From: Sabellastarte sp. h YS-2021
Lineage: Eukaryota > Annelida > Polychaeta > Sabellida > Sabellidae
Assembly (NCBI GenBank): GCA_964017235.1
Contig: OZ024930.1
Coordinates: forward strand, 151,652,221 to 151,716,220
DNA length: 64,000 bases
Direction of reading: 5' to 3'
A model generated the notes under the pieces. The model had not been told where the DNA came from and ran no database searches. It saw nothing but the letters and a program-made list of their open reading frames with translations. Shown here piece after piece: positions 37,374 through 46,360 of the stretch. The translations under genes and the position numbers were made by a program. How positions within the stretch are numbered: position 1 is the first letter of the stretch; every line of letters starts with the position of its first letter.

Positions 37374-38584
37374 ATGGGGAGGCAGTTACTCATCATTTCA
37401 GCTATGATAGACCAGTTGAGAAGCAGATGGGGTCTGCCAGGGGGTCTGCCAGTTATTAGACAGAGAAGACACAGAAGATATAGGTTCAGGCCCTGGCCAA
37501 CCCGGGCAGAGCTCGAAGAAGCGGGTCAGTACAGCAGACCGATGCCAATGCACCACTTAGATGACCCTATGGCATATAGAAACTTCATTGAGATGCCGTC
37601 TGAGCTCTATCAAGAGCTGGAGCAGATTATCACTGCTGAGTTCCAGAGGGACAGGACCTTGATGAGAGATCCCGTCAGTCCAGGAGTCAAGTTAGCAGGA
37701 ACCCTCAGACATTCCGCCACTGGTGACTGCTAAACCACTCTGAAGTATGCTTTCAGGGTAGCCAGTCCGACCATTGAGAAGTTTGTGCTGGAGGTCTGCG
37801 ACGCTATCACCAGGGCCTATCAAGATCAGGTGATGCGGTGCCCCACACTCTCAGAGGATTGGTTGCTGGTTGAGTCTTTCTTCCGTTGGAGGTGGAAGTT
37901 TCCACATGCCCTGGGTGCCCTGGATGGAAGACATATTCCAATCAGATGTCCATAAGGGGGAGGCAGCCTCTCCTGCAACAGTAAGGTCTTCCACTATATT
38001 GTATTCTTGGCCCTGGTGGATGGAGATTCCAAGTTCCTTTGGGTGGACATGGGGGCAGCTGGGTCAGTTTCATATGCTTAGATTTTCAAGCACACACCGA
38101 TTTGAGACATAAAATAGAGGACGGGAGCATCGGCTTCCCTGACAGTGAATCTCTGGGGATTGGTGGACCAAAGGTGAACTTTTTCCTTCTTGGGGACGAC
38201 GCCTTCCCCCTCATGCTCTGGTTAATGAGGCCCTACTCGAGCCATATGGACTTGAAGGAGATGGTCTTCAACTATAGGATCAGGCGGGGAAGAACTGTGG
38301 TCGAGAATGCCTTCAGCATCCTGAAGTCTTGCTTTAGGATTTTTTAGAGCCCGTTGCAGCAGGAGCCCACGGTGGTCAACAGGGTTTTCATGGCCTGCCT
38401 AATACTGCACAACCTACTGAGGTTAAGATACCCTCAACATGAAGATATTGGGGGGGAGGGCCAGCGTACGGTAGTGCTCGAGGGCAATGACATTTTCGGC
38501 GTTAACGCTCTCAGAAGAAAACTACACCAGCTAGGTTCACCAAATTTGCAGGAGATCTTCATTGGTAAGCTTCTATGGGACTGA
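37374..38584 (+). pseudogene. HARBI1-like DDE transposase, inactivated
   Basis: A transposase/nuclease that would cut and join Harbinger ends. The reading runs from MGRQLL through a basic patch to the DDE_Tnp_4 motifs: GALDGRHIPI with the first Asp (codon 37923), LVDGDSKFLWVD with the second Asp (38019), LLGDDAFPL (Asp codons 38195 and 38198) and RRGRTVVENAFSIL with the Glu (38303). The C-terminal LILHNLLR follows. It is broken by in-frame stops at 37731, 37953, 38079 and 38345, and by a frameshift at about 38090-38100 next to an ACACAC run. All catalytic acidic residues are still visible, so decay looks moderate. The start is uncertain. It cannot encode a working enzyme as it stands. Confidence 0.85.
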
Positions 38585-39490
38585 AATTAGCCTCATTCTG
38601 AAAAACAAGATGGCCACCACGGGCATTTCTTTAAAAATTATCTACATTTTTCTACTGGCTGTTTCTCATAGGTAGAAGGTTGAATCTCTTCATAGGTGAT
38701 ATGTATGACAGATATATATGTCCACTACAACCTTGTAGACATTTGACCATGAAGCTCTTAATTCAAGATCATCCACGGAGTGTCGAAGTAACCCACATAG
38801 CAGACTTTAAAAGTGCTTATTTCTCCCTTATTATTGGTCCTAGAGGTTTGCAATATCAAACCAGCCTATAGGAAATCATGTGCTGGGAATCTTCTGATGT
38901 GGCCAGATTTGACCTTGGACCCCTCCTTCAAGGTCAAACGAGGATAGCCAAACTTAAAAGTGCTTATAACTCGCTTATTATTGGTCTTAGAGGTTTGTGA
39001 TGGTCAACCAACACATAGGAAATCATGGTCTGGGAATCTTGTGCTGTGGTCGGATTTGACCTTGAACCCATCCTTCAAGGTCAAACGAGGATAGCCAAAT
39101 TTAAAAGTGCTTATAACTTGCTTATTAGTGGTCCTAGAGGTTTGAGATGGTAAACCAACCTATGGGAAATCATGGGCTGGGAATCTCTTTGTGTGGTCGG
39201 ATTTGACCTTGGGCCCCCTCATTCAAGGTCAAACAAGGATAGTCAAACTTAAAAGTGCTTATAACTTGTTTATTATTGGTCTTAGAGGTTTAGGATGGTA
39301 AACCAACCTATAGGAAATCATGGGCTGGGAATCTTATGGTGTGGTCAGATTTGACTTTGGATCCCTCCTTCAAGGTAAAATGAGGAGAGCCAAAGTTTAA
39401 AAAGCTCATAACTCGCTTATTATTGGTCCAAGAGGTTTGGGATGGTAAACCAACCTACAGGAAATCATGGGATGGAAATTTTTTTGAAAA
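38585..39490. repeat. 147-bp tandem satellite, ~5 units, inside the Harbinger element
   Basis: It begins with 'aaaacaagatggccaccacg' and 'gggcatttcttt', as in the element at 12021. Units then carry 'aaaagtgcttataactcgc', 'cctagaggtttg', 'gggctgggaatctt', 'tttgaccttgg' and 'caaggtcaaacgagg' to about 39480. It separates the transposase from the partner gene, and is either a later insertion or a captured block. No hairpin-CTAG end was found. Confidence 0.8.
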
Positions 39491-39502
39491 GAACAATAGA
39501 GC

Positions 39503-41173
39503 TCAAATAAATGTTTGTGGAAGATTTGGTGGCCCTGAGAAGGGCCTATAAAAATTATCAGCTATTGCTGATCTGCTGGATGGCTGACTACTGGTTTCCT
39601 GAGGCTGGTTGGTCTGGTTGGGTGGTTGATGTGTCTTCGACTGGCTGGAACTGAGGTGTGTTGATGACACTGAAGCTGACATCATGTGACATGTTTGGAA
39701 TGTTGCTGAATAGTGGCTGTCAACTGAGGGTGGATTCGTTGGTGGTGAGAGGGTGAATCCTGTTTGTTTGCTGGTCAGTGGTGGGCTGCCTTGGCGTCTA
39801 ATGTCTGGCATTGTAGCGGGTGGTGACATGACACGCAGCTGTGATGATGAAGTGGTGCTCTATGAAGTTTGCTGACTGTGTTGCTGTGGGGTTGCTGCTG
39901 CTGCTGTACTGGCTGCTGTGACTGTATGGAATGCTGTGGTTGAATTGCCTGCTCTTGCTGCATCAGGTACAAGTGTTGCTGTGGCTGCATGCTTTGCTGT
40001 GGCTGCATGCTTTGCTGTGGAGTGTGTTGCTGTGGCTGCATGCTTTGCTGTGGAGTGTGTCCGATGATCTGCTGCTGAGCTGGTGCATGCGGCTGTGTGA
40101 ATGTCTGTTGAAAGTGCTGCTGTGACTGCTGCAATTACTGCTGTGCAAGCCCTTGCGGTACGTGTGTAAAAGTCTGTTGCTTCTGGTGATGTGATGCCTG
40201 CATCTGTGTGAGACATTGGGTAATGGTGTGATGTCGAGGCTTGGCTGTAGGCGCCAATGTTCGTGCCCAGGCTTGTCTTCAAACTTTTTCATCACAATGT
40301 CTTTTAACTCTGTTATCCCCCTCTGCGATTCGGCAAGAGCTGCTTGGAGGTCTGAATCTGCTAAACTTGACGTCACACTGACAGCATGGGATTGGGTCGT
40401 AGGCGTATATGTATCCAGGTGCGAGATGTCTGAAGGGTTGACTCTGGACGAGAAGTATCCTGGAACGGTTCCATCCGTTTGGATGATGAGCCTGCTGCTG
40501 TACTGGCTTGAGAAACAGACCCCTTGAGAGCCCTGAATTCACTTTTTGCTGTAAGATGGCACTCGATGTGGTCCCCGAGGAAGTCAAAATTGTCTCTGGT
40601 CCATTTCTGCCTCTCTGTCAGCACTGGTTCCCCCTGGCCAGACTTTATGTGTGTGACTTTCCCGAAGAGTGTGTGCTGGCTCTGGAACCACTTTTGGCAG
40701 GCATCTTTATTCAAATTGTTCTCACAAAACTTTGCCCACACAGCCTCCCTCTTGGACCTATCCTTCGGCTTGTAGTCCATTAAACGCTTGTTAAGAATTT
40801 CATTGTCACGCAGAAAGTCCACTAACTTCTGTTCCTGCTCAGCACTGAAGAAAACTGGGGGTTTCTTGCTCCTTTTGTCAGCCTTGTCCTTCCCTGTGGC
40901 CTTGCCCTTCTGTGTAGCTGCAGCAGCTTGTGTATCCTGTGTATCCTCATCACTTGTATCTGATTCGTGCTGTGTCTCCAGCCCAATGTCACCCTGTTCT
41001 GTATCCGACATCTCCAGAAAATCCTCCACTCTCACCACCAACTCCTCCACCCCAGCTGCCTGCTGAGTCTCTGGTACACAACTTAATTCATCCACCTCTG
41101 GAGTCCTGGTCCTGATGGACATCCTGTCTGTCTCCTGACTGCCTTTCCTCTTGGACCTCTTCTTTGGTGGCAT
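39503..41173 (-). pseudogene. Harbinger-associated Myb/SANT-MADF-like protein with Q-rich tail, inactivated
   Basis: In Harbinger elements this second protein binds DNA and helps bring the transposase to the nucleus. It reads from ATG at 41173. Residues 3-10 are a basic nuclear signal (PKKRSKRK) and residues 50-82 are acidic. Residues 110-200 form a Trp-containing helix region (W146, W162, W191), best matched to Myb/SANT or MADF trihelix domains. The first frame ends at 40373. Coding-like sequence continues in other frames: DLQAALAESQRGITELKDIV at about 40310-40360, then a Gln-rich stretch at about 39870-40190 with an in-frame stop near 40135, and a Ser/Pro/Thr-rich end at 39503. At least two frameshifts and one stop are needed to read it through. 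Opposite-strand open frames are shadows. Confidence 0.75.
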
Positions 41174-41894
41174 TTTACATAAGTATTCACCAAATTTCCT
41201 ATTTTAAAAAAACCCAGAACCTCTAAAATTTTGACTAAATCTGTATGCCAACAAAATATATCCTCAAACATATACAGTATAAGCTGTAAACTTCCAAAAA
41301 TTGATGTATGCACATTGAATTGCAGAAAGTGTATATTACCAAAAGCCAAGCCAAGTGCCCCTTATATAGGCTTTCGTGCATGAGAAAGCATCTTGCCGTA
41401 AGTTCCCGAGTGTCGTGGGAAACTACAGTTCTATCTGTAAACCCTGCCCTTATTGTCCTTGAGGCGTCCTTTTTGTCCGTAGATATCAGTGCATATCCGC
41501 AGACAAATAACATCCGTGACCTTCACAGATCGTCCCTATTGGTCCTTGTGGTTTCTGGCAATGTCTGTTAACTTCTGGTGGCGTCCTTACAGCCTGCGAA
41601 CACCGTCCGGGAATATCCGTAGCAATCCATCATTATTGGCATTGGTGAGTCAAGGATGTCCTGGATGCCACAAGGAGATCTACAGGTGCTGTAAGGACGA
41701 TACAGATTACATACAGATTAGTTGCGGATATTAATTACACCTGGCATCCGCAAACCTTTCACAGAAAATTCTAGCAGTTTAATTTTTCCGTGGCGTCCCC
41801 ACGGACACTTCGCATCCGTGGCGGATGCCACAAGGATATTACAGACTGTACGGACATGTTCACGGATGAAAAGTATGATCCTTAAATCACTCAC

Positions 41895-42224
41895 AATTTT
41901 CCATAGTTGGTAACCTGCTGCGATCCAGCGGTATATCTGGCCATGTGTAACTGGGGTCTAAAGCTTTGACGAGAAGCCATGAGGGCCAGATCACTGGCAC
42001 AAAGCCGAGGGTTCAGGGTACATAACCTGGCTGAAAGGCTCTGATTTGATGTTGTTCAAAGTATTGAATATTAATTATGTTTACCATTTACACTTTTCTG
42101 TCATAGTGGACAGAGACTCCAGTTGGCATAATGCGCAGTTCTTGCAATTAACCAGGGTGCCTAATTCTTTATACAAGTCAATACAATATCATGAAACATA
42201 ATGGCTTTTGATATCATTATTATT
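41895..42224. other. Intronic sequence without recognised features
   Basis: A GC-richer patch at 41930-42050 has no recognisable motif. Confidence 0.4.
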
Positions 42225-42345
42225 GTGGTGTAGTGGCTAATCACTCATCTCCCAACGCTGAGGTGGTATGTGTAAATCCTTGCCTCAACCTTCAGTTGGA
42301 AAGTTGGTAGTTACTTACAGAAAGTTAGTAGGTCCTTAGTGTGTA
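42225..42345 (+). mobile_element. tRNA-derived SINE-like repeat
   Basis: 'tggtgtagtggctaatcac' (A-box-like) and 'ggtatgtgtaaatcct' (decayed B-box) precede 'ttggaaagttggtagttac', the same body as in the copies at 2966 and 43808. Confidence 0.6.
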
Positions 42346-42894
42346 ATGAATACTTTGTAATGTTTAATCTATGTCTACAGACTCTTTCAAAAGTTGTGAC
42401 ATATGGGAGAAATAGGGATTTGTTTCAATTATTTTAACTTAATAAACCCATTTTACCCCATATAAAATCAAAGTTTGGGTTAAATAAATATATACAAATA
42501 AATAAATTTATAGTTATCATCTTCAAAATACCAGCCATGAAAAAGCATAAAAAATGGAGATTTCTAGTTTCCTGTTCTTTACTTTTCATTGTGGTTATTA
42601 CTCTTTCAGCTACAACCAAACTAATGGCAGATTGTTGATTTAACATTCCTAAAACTGACATACACTGTATGGAGTGATGAATTAAAGGGCCAGTTGAATT
42701 AATCAAAGGTAGTCCTTGCCTACATCCAGGCTAGTTTTCCCATCTATTTAATGATGTCACCAAGTTCAGTTTTTATGTCCTTTAAGCTGTGTCTCAAAAG
42801 GGATGAGCCCAAAGTAATTTTTGTTTCAGTGAAAAGAACAAAAAAAAATTAGTATTGTAACAGGACTACTCAAAATATATTGGTGATTTACTAT
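42346..42894. other. Intronic sequence without recognised features
   Basis: AT-rich. Nothing supported. Confidence 0.4.
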
Positions 42895-43405
42895 TACCCT
42901 ATTCACACTACAGGCTGTATACCCCGTGGTTAGAAGTTTTATGCCGCCCAAGGAAGCCTAATATCTTCCACAATTAGATATACCCATAAGGTGTTACACT
43001 CATGCCAACTGTTTGGACATGGTGTGTAACCATAAATAACAATAGGATTGCAGCAGAATAAGAGCAGAATAGTATGAACATGTTTCTCTGAGAGAGACAA
43101 CATCCATTAACTTCCTCTCACCTTATGTCACCATCGGACTAATATGTTACACTGAATCAAGACCGAATCACAACCTTGTATAAACCACACCTTCAGTTAC
43201 TATAGGAAACAGTTAAACTACGCATGCTGATGGTTCCAAATTTCAAATTTAAATACTATAACATTTCCATAGCAAATGCAAGGAATTGGAGAATTCGCCA
43301 CTGTCACAAGTTCGCATACGGGCATCAGATAGTAGTTGAAGGACAGGGTTGTTTCACCCAATGCCTATAACCGCAGGTTATACCACCTATAGTGTGAAAG
43401 GGGTA
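42895..43405. mobile_element. MITE, TACCCYNTTCACACTA terminal repeats, 511 bp
   Basis: The left end taccctattcacacta (42895-42910) and right end tagtgtgaaaggggta (43390-43405) are inverted with two mismatches. The similarity extends inward (gtggttag / ccgcaggt). No coding sequence. Same family as 45209-45749. Confidence 0.75.
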
Positions 43406-43807
43406 TAAAAAAGATGGGTGTGTTTTGATCCCTACCAAATGCCAAAGTTTCACATTTGTAATTGTTCACACAGACAAAACATGCCCATTGTGAGTATTTA
43501 TCCTTACACTTCCAACAATCTAACCGTGACTAAGATCATTAAAATTTCAATCAGTTCTTTGCTTGATTCTAATTTACATACTTTAATATCAGTTATTTCA
43601 AACATGCTGGAAAAATAGAGATTTTTTTTGGATAATGGGCATTTCAATATAAACTAGTATTAAAGAGTAAATTTGGGAGATTAAGAAATAAGTTCTCAAA
43701 TACTTGATACTTAATAGAAGGTCTTGCATTCTATTGTGAATTGTGTGAGGGTTTGCCTGGAACCTGTGTGGCACTTTCTTTATATTTCAAAAGGTTAAAA
43801 GGGGAAT
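43406..43807. other. Intronic sequence without recognised features
   Basis: AT-rich. Nothing supported. Confidence 0.4.
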
Positions 43808-44075
43808 GGTAGAACTACAGTGGTAACACACTCTCCTCCTACCTCTGAGATTAGGGTTTGAATCATGGCCTGACCTCATGTGGGAAATCTGGTAGTTGCT
43901 TGCTATTAGTTGGTAGTTTACAGTACAGAACCTTGATGAACTGTATTACTGGTCTCCTCTGCCCTTTCAACTAACTGTCACAATATAAGTGATAAGGTAC
44001 CATGCATGATGTAAAACACTTAATAAAAATAAGTAAATAACAAAATAAATTATAAATAAGTAAATAAAGTTAAGA
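43808..44075 (+). mobile_element. tRNA-derived SINE-like repeat with A/T-rich tail
   Basis: The best-preserved SINE here. It has 'acagtggtaacacactctc' (A-box-like), 'agggtttgaatcatggc' (B-box-like) and the body 'tgggaaatctggtagttgc' to 'tttacagtacagaacc'. It ends in an 'aaataagtaaataa' tail from about 44020. It lies only about 60 bp upstream of the third coding exon. Confidence 0.7.
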
Positions 44076-44133
44076 GGACCGTTTTCAAGTATATTCCCTA
44101 GTTATGTATTTCATTATGACTGTTTTTATACAG

Positions 44134-44371
44134 GAGGAGAAAACCGTTTTGAAGTGGACTCCCATGGTGGGGTGGTGCGCACAAAAGGTATAGAGCCATT
44201 TAGGAGGGGCAAGGAGTACGAGATCGGGGTGTCAGTGAGTGACATCAATGGTGGGCGCAGTCAGAAGTCACCGACCCACTCACTTAAAATACTGGTGGGA
44301 GAAAGGGAGCCACAGTTCTTTGAACTCATGTATGAGGCAAAGGTGTCTGAAGCTGCTGAACAACAGAGAGA
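44134..44371 (+). CDS. CadN: CadN-like cadherin, third coding exon
   Basis: Entered at phase 1 (44134-44135 complete a Gly codon) and left at phase 2. It encodes residues 485-563. The FEVDSHGGVVRT stretch is the central strand motif of a cadherin repeat. LKILVGEREPQFF stands at the next repeat boundary in place of a canonical DxNDN linker. The next repeat starts with MYEAKVSE. Acceptor is atacag (ends 44133) and donor is GA|GTGAGT at 44372. The weak linker fits the matching region of fly N-cadherin, where this boundary is also non-canonical as far as I recall. Confidence 0.9.
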
Positions 44372-44799
44372 GTGAGTTATTTTGATGTTTAATATATCCT
44401 GGCATAAATTCTTCAATACTGGCAAAGGTGTCTGAAGCTTCATGACAGCAGAAAGTCAGAAATTGTGCAAAATGCCATGGCATTTGTTCTTCAGTTCTTA
44501 GGGTCAAAGTTGGTGTTTTATGTCCCATTCAACAGCCAGAGTCGTATTAGAACATGTCCTCAGTATTGCCACTTGTACATGTCATACATGCTCTGTTTCA
44601 TAATGTCAGATGTTAATTTTTCAGATCTTCAAGCTCGTGTAGAATATGAAGTGGCCAATAGCCTCAATATTTAATATGTTCCAGTGTTAATTAAACAGTG
44701 TGACACTTTATAACCTACTTTCAAGCTGTGGTTAATGTTCAAAAGAAATTGTTTGTTAATAAGTACTTAAATATGTAAAGGCTGTTCAAATAATGAAAA

Positions 44800-45065
44800 A
44801 AGAGCACTCAGAGAGTGCATACCTCTGTCAAGATGCACAATAATAAGTAAATGGGAAAATCTGGAATTTTTTTATCAGGATGGTGATCCAGATGCATATC
44901 AAAATTAATGGGGTCAAAGTTGAACCGAGATCCATCTTTTGATTTTTTTTTCAGGAAGATCCAACCAGTAGTTTTTGTGTAATCCTGCTAACAAACAAAT
45001 GGATAGACAAATGGACAAACGGACAAACTCTCATTAAAGTAATACCTCCTTAGCAGAGCTAACAA
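44800..45065 (+). mobile_element. Hairpin-headed short repeat
   Basis: A perfect hairpin, GCACTC-aga-GAGTGC (44804-44818), is followed by 'ataccctctgt'-like text (atacctctgtc). It ends near 'aatggacaaacggacaaac' and 'taatacctccttagcag'. A short version of the hairpin-headed elements without a satellite array. The ends are uncertain. Confidence 0.45.
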
Positions 45066-45208
45066 TAAGTGATTCAATAATTGTTAAATATTAACTTATA
45101 GCATGGTAGACTGGATGTTAATCAGGACATAAAACCCCAACTTTGGCCTTTGACCTACAGCAGGCCAGAACTGAAGATTTTGGATTATTTTTTAGACAGC
45201 TGTACTAA

Positions 45209-45749
45209 TACCCCTTTCACACTACTGGCAGTATCGCCCGTGGTAGGCTGAGTTTGGGGAAACATCCCTGTCCTTGGATCGCTGTCTGATGTCCATGTAC
45301 GACCTTGTGAGTCGGTGGCGAACCGTCCATTACCGGAAGTTTTAATCTGTTTAAAATTTCCACCTCTGATTTTGGTATTGTGAGCATGTACACAAGTTTC
45401 GCGCAGCGCACATGATTTACCTACTACGGTAACCGAAGGTGTGGTCCATGGTGTACATAAGGTTGTGATTCGGTCATCTTTTGGTCTGATATGGCAACAT
45501 AAGGTGAGTTAAGGTATTGGACGATTGCCGAAGGCGAGTTAAGGTTCATGGAGGTTGTCTCTTGGTGACCATCGTTTGTGGTACTGTCATCCGACTGTTA
45601 TTGATAGTTAAAACACTGTGTCCAATCAGTGGCCATCCGGCTGTAGCGTGAACAACTCAGACAAAATGGGGTGACTTGGGGGGGGGGGGGGTCCACAGCC
45701 GAGAAAAACTTCCAACCGCGGGATGACCGCCTGTTGTGTGAAAGGGGCA
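45209..45749. mobile_element. MITE, CCCCTTTCACAC terminal repeats, ~540 bp
   Basis: 'acccctttcacactactgg' at the left and 'ctgttgtgtgaaaggggca' at the right are inverted. The similarity extends about 40 bp inward with mismatches (cgcccgtgg / ccgcggga). A 14-base G run lies at about 45678-45691. No coding sequence. Confidence 0.75.
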
Positions 45750-46360
45750 TAAGATGTACATGAGAAATCTGAATTAAGCATCCCGCAAGGGACGCTTGTT
45801 TGTGTATGGGAAGCCTTCAGGCTCCGCCGGCTCCGCATTTTGTTTTCCTTATAACTCTGTAACCGTTAGGCGGATTCTTTTCAAATTTGGCAGGTTTAGG
45901 CAGTAGCCTTGGGGAATTTTTATGTCAGCTGACTTGTCAGTCAGTCAGCTGACATTATGTCGTCACTCTGCGGCGTGGGCGTACGCATACGCGTACGCGT
46001 CCGCGTGAACAACTTCTCCTCCAAAACTACAAGGCCTAGAGACGTGCTGTTTTTTTTAAAAGATACCTTATCTATCGAGGATGAAAAATTGTTCAAGGCA
46101 TGCAAATCTGTCTCTTCGTCTGTTTGCTAGAGACATTACAAGGGGGGTACCCCCACCAAAAGTGTGAAAATTTCAACACTTAATCAGAATTTTCTCAGTG
46201 ACTATTGCAGGGATTTCTCTCATATCTTGCATATATGTACTAGGCCACAGGTAGATTCTCTTGTGTGAGTATGAGACCTGGATCTGTCTTACTTTTTTTT
46301 TAATAAATTTTTTTAATAATTTTTAATGCATTAAAATTCATGAAATCATGCACAAAATCA

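Larger units (their letters stand above)
36918..41894. mobile_element. PIF/Harbinger-type DNA transposon, decayed, ~5.0 kb
   Basis: 17-bp terminal inverted repeats with one mismatch (GTGAGTGATTTA-C/A-GGAT) lie at 36918-36934 and 41878-41894. The inside has the two-gene layout of Harbinger elements in convergent orientation: a DDE nuclease on + (37374-38584) and a Myb/MADF-like protein on - (41173-39503). Both are broken. A 147-bp satellite block (38585-39490) sits between them. I could not find a clean 3-bp target duplication (aaa left, aat right), so the outer limits are not certain. Confidence 0.7.
29028..44133 (+). other. CadN: Intron 2 of the cadherin gene (phase 1, ~15.1 kb)
   Basis: Donor GTGAGT at 29028; acceptor 'ctgtttttatacag' ending at 44133. 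It contains a 168-bp satellite with a higher-order repeat, a decayed Harbinger element, SINEs and a MITE, all listed separately. Confidence 0.85.

Noticed and set aside
39931-41115. Plus-strand open frames such as 40508-40783 and 40788-41066
   Set aside because: They are the opposite strand of the Myb/MADF-like pseudogene. The - strand reading has a nuclear signal, acidic stretch and Trp-rich domain.
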